From: Flavobacteriaceae bacterium
GTDB taxonomy: Bacteria > Bacteroidota > Bacteroidia > Flavobacteriales > Flavobacteriaceae
Length of the DNA stretch: 7,654 nucleotides
Assembly (NCBI GenBank): GCA_013042255.1
Contig: JABDQK010000282.1
Coordinates: forward strand, 1 to 7,654
Direction: 5' to 3'
The notes under the pieces are model-generated. The model had not been told where the DNA came from. It saw nothing but the letters and a program-made list of their open reading frames with translations, and searched no databases. Made by a program: the position numbers and the translations under genes. Below are positions 1 to 7,654 of this stretch, piece after piece (position 1 is the stretch's first letter; each line of letters opens with the position of its first letter).

Positions 1-1961
1 CACCTAATCAGATTGCCTCTATTTCGGCTTCTCTTATTCCTTTCCTGGAACACGATGATGCCAACAGGGCGTTGATGGGATCAAACATGATGCGTCAGGC
101 TGTACCCCTGTTAAAACCCCAGTCGCCAATTGTAGGGACCGGACTTGAAAGACAGGTGGCTTCAGATTCAAGAGTTTTGATCAATGCTGAGGGCGACGGA
201 GTAATTGAGTATGTAGATTCCAAGAAGATCACTATCAAATATAGCAGATCCGAAGAGGAACGTATGGTGAGTTTTGAGGACGATTCAAAGACCTACGAGT
301 TGGTTAAGTTCAGAAAAACCAACCAGGGAACTAGTATCAACCTCAAGCCTATCGTTAAGAAAGGTGACAAGGTTAAGAAAGGACAGGTTCTTTGTGAGGG
401 ATATGCCACCGAAAGTGGAGAACTGGCCCTCGGTAGAAACCTGAAAGTGGCCTTTATGCCATGGAAAGGATACAATTTTGAGGATGCTATCGTAATCTCA
501 GAAAAGGTGGTTCGTGAAGATATTTTCACCTCCATCCATATCGACGAGTATTCTCTGGAAGTTAGGGATACTAAGCTGGGAGCTGAAGAGCTTACCAATG
601 ATATTCCCAACGTTTCAGAAGAAGCGACCAAAGACCTTGATGAATACGGAATGATCCGTATTGGAGCCGAAGTAAAACCAGGAGACATTCTTATCGGGAA
701 GATCACTCCTAAGGGAGAATCAGATCCAACTCCGGAAGAAAAACTGCTCAGGGCAATTTTCGGCGATAAAGCCGGAGACGTAAAAGACGCCTCTTTAAAA
801 GCTTCTCCTTCATTGAGGGGTGTGGTGATCGATAAGAAATTATTCTCCAGGTCGATCAAGGATAAGCGAAAGCGATCCGAAGACAAGGAAGCGATCAACG
901 CACTGGAACTTGAATACGAAGTGAAATTTCAGGAGCTGAAAGATGTTCTGGTGGAAAAACTTTTCAAAATGATCAATGGAAAAACCTCTCAGGGGGTTGC
1001 CAATGATCTGGGAGAAGAAGTATTGCCTAAGGGCAAGAAATACACCATGAAGATGCTGAACGCCGTGGATGATTTCGCCCACCTGGTTAGCGGAAGCTGG
1101 ACAACAGACAAGGCAACCAATGCGATGGTAGCTGATCTTCTGCACAATTATAAGATCAAGTTAAACGATCTGCAGGGGAATCTCAGAAGAGATAAGTTTA
1201 CTATCTCTGTCGGGGATGAACTTCCTGCGGGAATCATGAAACTGGCTAAAGTATATATCGCCAAGAAGAGAAAACTGAAGGTAGGGGATAAGATGGCAGG
1301 ACGTCACGGGAACAAAGGTATTGTTGCTCGTATTGTTCGCCAGGAAGACATGCCTTTCCTGGAAGACGGAACGCCCGTAGATATCGTATTGAACCCTCTG
1401 GGTGTACCTTCGAGGATGAATATCGGGCAGATTTACGAAACAGTTCTCGGATGGGCTGGTCAGAAATTAGACAAGAAATTTGCCACTCCGATCTTCGATG
1501 GGGCCACCATCGAACAGATCGATAATCTGACAGAAGAAGCAGGTGTTCCACAATTCGGGCATACCTACCTGTACGATGGAGGAACCGGTGAACGATTCGA
1601 CCAGGCAGCAACAGTAGGTGTGATCTACATGCTTAAATTAGGACATATGGTCGATGATAAGATGCACGCACGTTCTATAGGACCTTATTCTTTGATTACG
1701 CAGCAACCTCTGGGAGGAAAAGCCCAGTTTGGTGGACAGCGATTTGGAGAGATGGAAGTATGGGCCCTGCAGGCATATGGTGCCTCGGCAACATTAAGGG
1801 AAATCCTTACGGTTAAGTCGGATGACGTTATCGGAAGGGCGAAAACTTACGAGTCGATCGTAAAAGGCGAAACCATGCCGGAACCTGGATTACCAGAATC
1901 TTTCAACGTATTGATGCACGAACTTAAAGGTTTGGGCTTGGATATCAGATTGGAAGAATAA
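1..1961 (+). CDS. rpoB: RNA polymerase beta subunit, 3' part (5' end outside window)
   Basis: Beta subunit of DNA-directed RNA polymerase, which forms the active-centre cleft with beta' in the cytoplasm. The frame is open from base 3, giving 652 visible residues. The family is usually around 1270 residues in Bacteroidota, so roughly the first half is missing. It opens at the conserved block [15 protein letters not shown]. The Arg at 93-95 (SNMMRQ) matches E. coli R687 (rifampicin cluster III); the main rifampicin region lies outside. PWKGYNFED follows, with the Glu-Asp pair at 480-485 (E. coli E813/D814). A helical insertion of about 114 residues (855-1196) sits where E. coli has its beta SI2/i9 insertion. 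[12 protein letters not shown] (1284-1319) carries the active-site lysines K1065/K1073, and DDKMHARS carries the equivalent of H1237 (1665-1667). The C-terminal block from [20 protein letters not shown] to the end contacts beta' and is complete. rpoC follows after 45 bases with no terminator between, so the two are almost certainly cotranscribed. No frameshift or missing key residue is seen. Confidence 0.98.
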   Translation, partial: PNQIASISASLIPFLEHDDANRALMGSNMMRQAVPLLKPQSPIVGTGLERQVASDSRVLINAEGDGVIEYVDSKKITIKYSRSEEERMVSFEDDSKTYELVKFRKTNQGTSINLKPIVKKGDKVKKGQVLCEGYATESGELALGRNLKVAFMPWKGYNFEDAIVISEKVVREDIFTSIHIDEYSLEVRDTKLGAEELTNDIPNVSEEATKDLDEYGMIRIGAEVKPGDILIGKITPKGESDPTPEEKLLRAIFGDKAGDVKDASLKASPSLRGVVIDKKLFSRSIKDKRKRSEDKEAINALELEYEVKFQELKDVLVEKLFKMINGKTSQGVANDLGEEVLPKGKKYTMKMLNAVDDFAHLVSGSWTTDKATNAMVADLLHNYKIKLNDLQGNLRRDKFTISVGDELPAGIMKLAKVYIAKKRKLKVGDKMAGRHGNKGIVARIVRQEDMPFLEDGTPVDIVLNPLGVPSRMNIGQIYETVLGWAGQKLDKKFATPIFDGATIEQIDNLTEEAGVPQFGHTYLYDGGTGERFDQAATVGVIYMLKLGHMVDDKMHARSIGPYSLITQQPLGGKAQFGGQRFGEMEVWALQAYGASATLREILTVKSDDVIGRAKTYESIVKGETMPEPGLPESFNVLMHELKGLGLDIRLEE

Positions 1962-2006
1962 TTAGAGTACCTGTTACACATTTAATTTAGTATCACTAAT
2001 AGCATT
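1962..2006 (+). promoter_or_regulatory. rpoB-rpoC spacer: rpoC translation start region without Shine-Dalgarno
   Basis: This AT-rich 45-base spacer has no GGAGG-like sequence at a usable distance from the rpoC ATG. It has A at -3 (2004) and -6 (2001). Bacteroidota are known to make little use of Shine-Dalgarno pairing and to favour A at such positions, so the start fits that mode of initiation. No hairpin followed by a T-run is present, which supports cotranscription of rpoB and rpoC. Assignment as an initiation region is inference from position and composition. Confidence 0.5.
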
Positions 2007-5000
2007 ATGGCTAGACATCACGATAACACAGCAGTAAAGAGGTTTAACAAGATTTCCATTGGCCTGGCATCTCCGGAATCCATTCTGGCGGAGTCGAGAG
2101 GGGAAGTCCTAAAACCTGAAACAATTAACTACAGAACACACAAGCCTGAAAGGGATGGTTTGTTCTGTGAGCGCATCTTTGGGCCGGTAAAAGATTACGA
2201 GTGTGCTTGTGGAAAGTACAAGAGGATCCGATACCGCGGCATCGTATGTGATCGTTGTGGGGTTGAGGTAACTGAGAAAAAAGTACGTAGAGACCGGGTA
2301 GGACACATCAATTTGGTGGTTCCTGTTGCCCATATCTGGTATTTCCGTTCCCTTCCCAACAAAATAGGTTACTTGCTGGGCTTGCCCTCCAAGAAGCTCG
2401 ATATGATCATTTACTACGAGCGCTATGTAGTTATTCAGCCCGGAATTGCACAAGGACCGGAAGGAGAAGAACTGAAGATGCTCGATTTCCTCACAGAAGA
2501 GGAATATCTGAACATCATGGAGTCGATTCCACCGGAAAATCAATACTTGGAAGATTCAGACCCCAATAAGTTTATCGCTAAAATGGGTGCTGAATGTTTG
2601 ATTGATTTGTTGTCGAGGATCGATCTTAAAGAACTTTCCTATAATCTGAGACACAAGGCCAACACGGAAACTTCCAAGCAACGTAAGACCGAAGCCCTGA
2701 AGCGACTTCAGGTAGTGGAGGCTTTACGCGAATCTCAGGATAACCGGGAGAACAGGCCTGAATGGATGATTATGAAGGTAGTTCCTGTGATCCCACCTGA
2801 ACTGAGGCCATTAGTACCTCTTGATGGTGGTCGATTTGCCACTTCGGACCTCAACGATTTGTACAGAAGGGTGATCATCAGAAATAACCGTTTAAAGCGA
2901 TTGATGGAAATCAAAGCACCGGAAGTCATCCTCAGAAATGAGAAAAGGATGCTTCAGGAAGCTGTTGACTCCCTTTTTGATAACACAAGAAAAGCGTCGG
3001 CTGTTAAAACCGAGTCGAACCGACCATTAAAATCTCTTTCCGATTCCCTCAAGGGGAAACAAGGTAGGTTCCGTCAGAACCTCCTCGGAAAACGTGTTGA
3101 TTATTCCGCTCGTTCAGTGATCGTAGTAGGTCCTGAAATGAGTTTGTATGAGTGCGGTTTACCGAAAGATATGGCTGCTGAGCTTTACAAGCCTTTTGTG
3201 ATCAGGAAACTGATTGAAAGAGGGATCGTAAAGACCGTAAAATCAGCCAAAAAGATCATCGATAAGAAAGAGCCGGTGGTTTGGGATATCCTTGAAAATG
3301 TTCTTAAAGGACATCCTGTATTACTAAACAGGGCCCCCACACTTCACAGACTGGGAATTCAGGCCTTTCAGCCAAAATTGATCGAAGGAAAGGCTATTCG
3401 CCTGCATCCCCTGGTATGTACTGCCTTTAACGCAGATTTTGACGGGGATCAGATGGCAGTTCACCTTCCGCTAGGACCAGAAGCGATTCTGGAATCACAG
3501 CTGTTGATGCTTGCCTCTCACAACATACTTAATCCCGCAAACGGTTCGCCAATTACGGTTCCTTCACAGGATATGGTACTCGGATTGTACTATATGACTA
3601 AAGAACGCAAGTCGACCAAGGAAACGCCGGTTAAAGGAGAAGGTCTTACTTTTTACTCTTATGAAGAGGTAGTGATTGCCTTTAATGAGGGCAGGGTTGA
3701 ACTTAACGCTGGTATTAAAGTAAGGGCCAAGGATTTTAATGAAGAAGGAGAGTTGGTTAATCAGATCATAGAGACAACCGTAGGTAGGGTTCTCTTTAAT
3801 ATGGTAGTTCCTGAAGAAGCGGGTTATGTCAATGACGTATTGAACAAAAAATCGCTGAGGGATATTATCGGAAAGATTCTTTCTGTAACTGATGTGCCAA
3901 CAACAGCTGATTTCCTGGATAAAATCAAGACGATGGGATACGAGTTTGCCTTTAAGGGTGGCTTGTCCTTCAGCCTTGGGGATATTATCATCCCACAGGA
4001 AAAACACGAAATGATCGACGATGCCAACCAACAGGTGGATGGTATTATGATGAATTATAACATGGGTCTGATCACCAACAACGAACGCTATAATCAGGTG
4101 ATCGATGTATGGACCTCCACTAACGCCATGCTTACAGAGTTGGCTATGAAGAGGATTCGGGAAGACCAGCAGGGATTCAACTCTGTGTATATGATGCTCG
4201 ATTCCGGAGCAAGGGGATCTAAGGAACAGATCAGGCAGCTTACCGGAATGAGGGGATTGATGGCAAAACCAAAGAAATCCACAGCAGGAGGAGGAGAGAT
4301 TATCGAAAACCCTATTCTTTCTAACTTTAAAGAGGGACTTTCTATTCTGGAATACTTTATATCCACTCACGGTGCACGTAAAGGATTGGCAGATACCGCC
4401 CTAAAAACAGCGGATGCAGGTTATCTCACGCGACGACTCGTTGATGTTTCTCAGGATGTAATCGTCAATATTGAAGATTGCGATACGCTGAGAGGTATTG
4501 AGGTAGAAGCGCTTAAGAAGAATGAAGAAGTTGTGGAAACCCTGGGAGAAAGGATTCTTGGACGGGTTGCCCTACACGATGTATACGACCCACTAACTGA
4601 AGAACTTCTTATTACGGCAGGGCAACAGATCATGGAGGCCGATGTGAGAAAGATTGAAGCCTCTCCTATTGAAAGGGTTGAGGTAAGATCAGCACTTACA
4701 TGTGAAGCTCAGAAAGGAATCTGTGCGAAATGCTACGGAAGAAACCTGGCAACCAATAAAATGGTTCAGCGAGGTGAAGCGGTTGGTGTTGTGGCTGCAC
4801 AGTCTATCGGGGAACCGGGAACACAGCTTACGCTGCGTACCTTCCACGTTGGAGGTATTGCCGGTAACATTTCGGAAGACAACAAGCTGGAAGCTAAATT
4901 TGACGGCAAGGCTGAAATTGAGGACCTGCGTATCGTAAAAGGAGAGAACAGTGAAGGTAAGCCTGTAGATATTGTGATCTCCAGAACCTCTGAGGTTAAG

Positions 5001-6305
5001 ATTGTAGATGGTAAAACAGGAATTACACTGAGTACCAATAACATTCCTTACGGATCTCAGATCTTTATCAAAAACGGGGCGAAACTGAAAAAAGGTCAGT
5101 TGATCTGTCAGTGGGATCCATATAACGGTGTTATTGTATCTGAATTCCCGGGTAAAATTGCCTATGAAAATATAGAGCAGGGAGTTACTTACCAGGTGGA
5201 GATTGATGAGCAAACCGGATTCCAGGAGAAAGTAATTTCAGAATCGAGGAATAAAAAGCTTATTCCAACCCTACTTATCAAAAACACAAAAGACGAAGTG
5301 CTGCGTTCCTACAATTTACCTGTAGGATCTCACATCATGGTTGATGACGGAGATAAGATTAAGGAAGGTAAGATACTGGTGAAAATTCCACGTAAATCTG
5401 CGAAAGCAGGAGATATTACAGGAGGTCTGCCAAGAGTAACTGAATTATTCGAAGCGCGTAATCCTTCTAATCCTGCCGTAGTTTCAGAAATTGACGGGGT
5501 AGTTTCCTTTGGTAAAATTAAAAGAGGAAACCGCGAGATCATCATTGAATCAAAGTTGGGCGAACAGAAGAAATACCTTGTCAAACTTTCGAACCAGATC
5601 CTGGTACAGGAAAATGACTATGTGCGTGCTGGAATGCCATTATCTGACGGTTCTATCACGCCGGAAGACATCCTGGCCATTAAAGGTCCTTCTGCTGTTC
5701 AGCAGTATCTTGTTAATGAGGTACAGGAGGTATATCGACTGCAAGGGGTGAAGATCAATGATAAGCACTTTGAAGTGGTCGTTCGCCAGATGATGCGTAA
5801 GGTGCGTATTGAGGATCCGGGAGATACAATTTTCCTTGAAAATCAATTAGTTCACAAGGACGATTTCATTCGGGAGAACGACGAGATCTACGGCAAAAAA
5901 GTTGTTGAAGATGCCGGGGAATCTGAAAACCTTAAACCAGGGCAGATCATTTCTGCACGTGAGTTAAGGGACGAGAATTCCATCCTGAAACGCTCAGATA
6001 AAAACCTGGTTACTGCCAGAGAGGCTGTTGCAGCTACTGCTACACCAGTTCTCCAGGGTATTACCAGAGCTTCACTGCAAACCAAATCGTTTATTTCGGC
6101 CGCTTCCTTCCAGGAAACAACCAAAGTATTAAACGAGGCAGCGGTAAGCGGTAAGGTTGATGATCTTGAAGGCCTGAAGGAAAATGTTATCGTAGGGCAC
6201 AAAATACCCGCCGGTACAGGAATGCGAGATTATGAATCTATCATCGTAGGCTCCAAACAGGAGTACGACGAGATCATGGCCCGCAAGGAAGAATTAAAAT
6301 TCTAA
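2007..6305 (+). CDS. rpoC: RNA polymerase beta' subunit, complete
   Basis: Beta' subunit of RNA polymerase; it holds the catalytic magnesium, the clamp, the bridge helix and the trigger loop. It has 1432 residues against 1407 in E. coli. The ATG start is supported by the family-typical N-terminus ([14 protein letters not shown]). In order: the N-terminal zinc ribbon uses C66, C68, C81 and C84. The clamp helices that bind sigma lie near 281-325 (DLNDLYRRV onward). The catalytic NADFDGD is at 475-481, with metal ligands D477, D479 and D481. The bridge helix is near 780-815 ([17 protein letters not shown]). The second zinc site uses C825, C899, C906 and C909. The trigger loop ([16 protein letters not shown]) ends at H947 and has Leu at 943 where E. 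coli has M932. A trigger-loop insertion of about 183 residues (953-1135) matches the place and length of E. coli SI3. After it come [16 protein letters not shown] and the conserved C-terminal [15 protein letters not shown] block, including the omega-facing region. It lies downstream of rpoB and ends nine bases before a terminator hairpin. It appears fully functional, with no unusual truncation. Confidence 0.99.
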   Translation: MARHHDNTAVKRFNKISIGLASPESILAESRGEVLKPETINYRTHKPERDGLFCERIFGPVKDYECACGKYKRIRYRGIVCDRCGVEVTEKKVRRDRVGHINLVVPVAHIWYFRSLPNKIGYLLGLPSKKLDMIIYYERYVVIQPGIAQGPEGEELKMLDFLTEEEYLNIMESIPPENQYLEDSDPNKFIAKMGAECLIDLLSRIDLKELSYNLRHKANTETSKQRKTEALKRLQVVEALRESQDNRENRPEWMIMKVVPVIPPELRPLVPLDGGRFATSDLNDLYRRVIIRNNRLKRLMEIKAPEVILRNEKRMLQEAVDSLFDNTRKASAVKTESNRPLKSLSDSLKGKQGRFRQNLLGKRVDYSARSVIVVGPEMSLYECGLPKDMAAELYKPFVIRKLIERGIVKTVKSAKKIIDKKEPVVWDILENVLKGHPVLLNRAPTLHRLGIQAFQPKLIEGKAIRLHPLVCTAFNADFDGDQMAVHLPLGPEAILESQLLMLASHNILNPANGSPITVPSQDMVLGLYYMTKERKSTKETPVKGEGLTFYSYEEVVIAFNEGRVELNAGIKVRAKDFNEEGELVNQIIETTVGRVLFNMVVPEEAGYVNDVLNKKSLRDIIGKILSVTDVPTTADFLDKIKTMGYEFAFKGGLSFSLGDIIIPQEKHEMIDDANQQVDGIMMNYNMGLITNNERYNQVIDVWTSTNAMLTELAMKRIREDQQGFNSVYMMLDSGARGSKEQIRQLTGMRGLMAKPKKSTAGGGEIIENPILSNFKEGLSILEYFISTHGARKGLADTALKTADAGYLTRRLVDVSQDVIVNIEDCDTLRGIEVEALKKNEEVVETLGERILGRVALHDVYDPLTEELLITAGQQIMEADVRKIEASPIERVEVRSALTCEAQKGICAKCYGRNLATNKMVQRGEAVGVVAAQSIGEPGTQLTLRTFHVGGIAGNISEDNKLEAKFDGKAEIEDLRIVKGENSEGKPVDIVISRTSEVKIVDGKTGITLSTNNIPYGSQIFIKNGAKLKKGQLICQWDPYNGVIVSEFPGKIAYENIEQGVTYQVEIDEQTGFQEKVISESRNKKLIPTLLIKNTKDEVLRSYNLPVGSHIMVDDGDKIKEGKILVKIPRKSAKAGDITGGLPRVTELFEARNPSNPAVVSEIDGVVSFGKIKRGNREIIIESKLGEQKKYLVKLSNQILVQENDYVRAGMPLSDGSITPEDILAIKGPSAVQQYLVNEVQEVYRLQGVKINDKHFEVVVRQMMRKVRIEDPGDTIFLENQLVHKDDFIRENDEIYGKKVVEDAGESENLKPGQIISARELRDENSILKRSDKNLVTAREAVAATATPVLQGITRASLQTKSFISAASFQETTKVLNEAAVSGKVDDLEGLKENVIVGHKIPAGTGMRDYESIIVGSKQEYDEIMARKEELKF

Positions 6306-6313
6306 TACCAAAG

Positions 6314-6341
6314 CCCTCAACCTTCCGGTTGGGGGTTTTTT
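6314..6341 (+). terminator. Intrinsic terminator after rpoC
   Basis: A nine-pair stem (6314-6322 with 6327-6335) closes a four-base TTCC loop. Eight pairs are Watson-Crick and one is a T-G wobble (6317/6332), and the outer part is GC-rich. Six Ts follow directly (6336-6341). It begins nine bases after the rpoC stop. There is no T-run on the opposite strand, so it works in the rpoC direction only. It probably marks the main end of the rpoBC transcript, although the next gene begins just 23 bases further on. Confidence 0.9.
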
Positions 6342-6364
6342 GTTTAACTCTAAAATATCAGGCC

Positions 6365-6676
6365 ATGGCCGAAAAAGACAAAAAGCAAAAACAGATCAAT
6401 ATAGAACTGGATGAAAAAATGGCCGAAGGGGTGTATTCAAACCTGGCTATTATCAATCATTCCGTGTCCGAGTTTGTGATTGATTTTATCAGTCTGATGC
6501 CGGGGGCTCCAAAAGCCAAGGTAAAGAGCAGGATCGTGCTCACTCCTCAGCACGCTAAAAAATTCCTGAAGGCTCTGAGTGACAATGTCAGCAGGTTTGA
6601 AAATGCACATGGAACCATCAAGGACTATGAACAACCTCCTATCCCGTTGAATTTCGGGCCAACTGGGGAGGCATAA
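6365..6676 (+). CDS. DUF3467 family protein, function unknown
   Basis: A 103-residue protein that I recognise as DUF3467; no biochemical role is established for the family. It has a short Lys-rich N-terminus (MAEKDKKQKQ), then a likely beta-strand (INIELDE). The family core follows (GVYSNLAIINHSVSEFVIDF, then RIVLTPQHAKKFLKALSDN). A helix runs to about residue 85, and the tail is Pro-rich (PPIPLNFGPTGEA). There is no signal peptide or membrane segment, so it is probably cytoplasmic. The ATG at 6365 is preferred because the frame upstream runs through the rpoC terminator hairpin. The later Met (6419, residue 19) would remove the first strand. Upstream there is an A-run at -10 to -13 and no well-spaced Shine-Dalgarno. 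It lies 59 bases after rpoC and converges on prfC. From memory, a DUF3467 gene after rpoC recurs in Bacteroidota, which hints at a link with transcription, but that is inference. I see no promoter of its own in the 23 bases between terminator and start. Confidence 0.9.
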   Translation: MAEKDKKQKQINIELDEKMAEGVYSNLAIINHSVSEFVIDFISLMPGAPKAKVKSRIVLTPQHAKKFLKALSDNVSRFENAHGTIKDYEQPPIPLNFGPTGEA

Positions 6677-6710
6677 AAAAGAAAATCCGGAATATTGTTC
6701 CGGATTTTTT
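6675..6710. terminator. Bidirectional intrinsic terminator between DUF3467 and prfC
   Basis: A perfect eight-pair inverted repeat (6685-6692 with 6698-6705, core ATCCGGAA/TTCCGGAT) surrounds a five-base loop. It can be extended by three A-T pairs (6682-6684 with 6706-6708). On the + strand it ends in a run of Ts (6705-6710). On the - strand the flanking A-rich stretch (6675-6684) reads as TTT, C, then six Ts. It overlaps the DUF3467 stop codon and lies 22 bases past the prfC stop, so one hairpin can end both convergent transcripts. Confidence 0.88.
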
Positions 6711-6731
6711 GTGGCCTGATCACACTGAATT

Positions 6732-7654
6732 TTAAGCGAATTCTGAGGTAAAATGCAATTTCACCTTAGGGTATTTCTGTTGAGTCATTTGCAGTGAAAA
6801 TGCCGAATCAGCCAGGAATACCAGCTGCCCTCGTTTATCAGTGGCCAGAAATTTTTGCTTTACTCTTTTAAATTCTTTGAATTCCTCACTATTTGGGTCC
6901 TCAGGTTCTACCCAACAGGCTTTGTGTACCGGGAAATTCTCATAGGTGCATTTAGCGCCGTATTCGTGCTCGAGACGATACTGAATAACCTCGTACTGCA
7001 GAGCTCCCACTGTTCCAATCACCTTCCTGCCATTGAGTTCGAGGGTAAATAACTGGGCCACCCCTTCATCCATAAGCTGGTCGATCCCTTTGTATAACTG
7101 CTTCGCCTTCATTGGGTCGGCATTGTTGATATATCTGAAATGTTCCGGGGAAAAACTGGGTATGCCTTTGTAATGTATGCTTTCCCCTTCCGTTAGGGTG
7201 TCCCCAATCTTAAAGTTCCCGGTATCGTGAAGGCCAACAATATCCCCTGGAAATGAGGTGTCTACAATCTCTTTCTTCTCAGCAAAAAAAGCATTGGGAC
7301 TGGAGAATTTAAGCTTTTTATCATGCCTGACATGCAGGTAGGGTTTATTACGCTCAAATGTCCCGGAGACCACTTTTACAAACGCGAGTCGATCCCTGTG
7401 TTTAGGGTCCATATTGGCGTGTATCTTAAAGACAAAACCGGTCATTTGTTTCTCATCGGCTTTTACAAGGCGCTCTTCAGCCATTTTGTCCCTGGGGGGC
7501 GGGGCGATTTCAATAAAACAATCAAGTAATTCCCGAACTCCAAAATTATTCAGTGCCGAACCGAAGAAAACAGGTTGCTGATTCCCTTCCAGATAGGCTT
7601 CCTTGTTAAAAGGGGGATAAACACCTTCAATGAGCTCGAGGTTTTCCCTGAGGG
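6732..7654 (-). CDS. prfC: Peptide chain release factor 3, C-terminal part (5' end outside window)
   Basis: RF3 is a translational GTPase that removes RF1/RF2 from the ribosome after peptide release. The minus-strand frame is open to the right edge and gives 306 visible residues of the usual 530 or so. Most of the N-terminal GTP-binding domain (G1-G4 boxes) therefore lies outside. The visible part starts in the end of the G domain, with a G5-like GSAL at 7551-7562 in VFFGSALNNFGV. It continues through the RF3 linker (EIAPPPRDK) into the EF-Tu-like domain II (TGFVFKIHANMDPKHRDR, then FPGDIVGLHDTGNFKIGDT). The RF3-specific C-terminal domain III follows (GIPSFSPEHFR, GALQYEVIQYRLEHEY, EEFKEFKR). 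HANMDPKHRDR and the C-terminal domain separate it from EF-G, LepA and TypA. The Met at 7482-7484 is internal: the 56 residues before it match RF3 and have no stop. The gene converges on DUF3467 with 55 bases between the stops. Its promoter is outside the window. No damage is seen. Confidence 0.97.
   Translation of the reverse strand, partial: LRENLELIEGVYPPFNKEAYLEGNQQPVFFGSALNNFGVRELLDCFIEIAPPPRDKMAEERLVKADEKQMTGFVFKIHANMDPKHRDRLAFVKVVSGTFERNKPYLHVRHDKKLKFSSPNAFFAEKKEIVDTSFPGDIVGLHDTGNFKIGDTLTEGESIHYKGIPSFSPEHFRYINNADPMKAKQLYKGIDQLMDEGVAQLFTLELNGRKVIGTVGALQYEVIQYRLEHEYGAKCTYENFPVHKACWVEPEDPNSEEFKEFKRVKQKFLATDKRGQLVFLADSAFSLQMTQQKYPKVKLHFTSEFA

Noticed and set aside
72..77. Possible internal start giving a separate 629-residue protein
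   Set aside because: The same frame continues to the left edge with conserved RpoB sequence, so this is the middle of rpoB.
293..898. 201-codon open frame on the minus strand inside rpoB
   Set aside because: The product is Ser/Leu-rich with no family resemblance, and the + strand frame is fully explained by rpoB. There is no sign of a start region or promoter.
3564..4370. Long open frame (268 codons) on the minus strand inside rpoC
   Set aside because: It is antisense to the most conserved part of rpoC, including the bridge-helix region. Its product is rich in His, Phe and Ser with no recognisable domain, as expected for a shadow of a conserved gene.
6329..6364. Upstream TTG start for the DUF3467 gene, adding 12 residues
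   Set aside because: The TTG lies in the stem of the rpoC terminator and the extra residues (MGVFCLTLKYQA) come from the T-run and spacer. The ATG at 6365 gives the expected family N-terminus.
6365..6427. Short repeat ATGGCCGAA at 6365 and 6419
   Set aside because: Nine bases encoding MAE twice is readily explained by chance and codon use. No flanking bases are shared, so I do not read it as a duplication.
7482..7484. ATG on the minus strand as the start of a 250-residue prfC-like protein
   Set aside because: The frame stays open upstream to the window edge, and those 56 codons encode RF3 sequence (VFFGSALNNFGV). The gene is cut by the window, not truncated in the genome.

Overview
This window is housekeeping chromosome from a member of the Bacteroidota, most likely a Flavobacteriaceae-type organism. 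The evidence is the family-typical wording of RpoB and RpoC (for example [11 protein letters not shown] in RpoB and [12 protein letters not shown] in RpoC), a DUF3467 gene directly after rpoC, and start codons preceded by A-rich sequence instead of a Shine-Dalgarno. The genus cannot be fixed from this sequence alone.

Layout, left to right: the 3' half of rpoB (RNA polymerase beta, + strand, cut by the left edge) ends at 1961. A 45-base gap leads to a complete rpoC (beta', 2007-6305, 1432 residues). A strong intrinsic terminator (6314-6341) follows rpoC. A small DUF3467 gene (6365-6676, 103 residues) starts only 23 bases after that terminator. A second hairpin with runs of T on both strands (6675-6710) lies between DUF3467 and a convergent minus-strand gene, prfC (peptide chain release factor 3), whose last 306 codons are present before it runs off the right edge.

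Functionally, rpoB and rpoC supply the two large catalytic subunits of RNA polymerase, which together form the active centre. All catalytic and metal-binding residues that fall inside the window are intact. DUF3467 has no assigned function, and its position makes it a possible passenger of, or accessory to, the polymerase operon. prfC is a separate convergent transcription unit acting in translation termination (recycling RF1/RF2 from the ribosome).

I found no mobile element, CRISPR array, RNA gene, frameshift, or gene-free stretch longer than 55 bases. I do not see a convincing undescribed system here. The best leads are the DUF3467 gene just behind the rpoC terminator, and lineage-type insertions and substitutions in the polymerase subunits.
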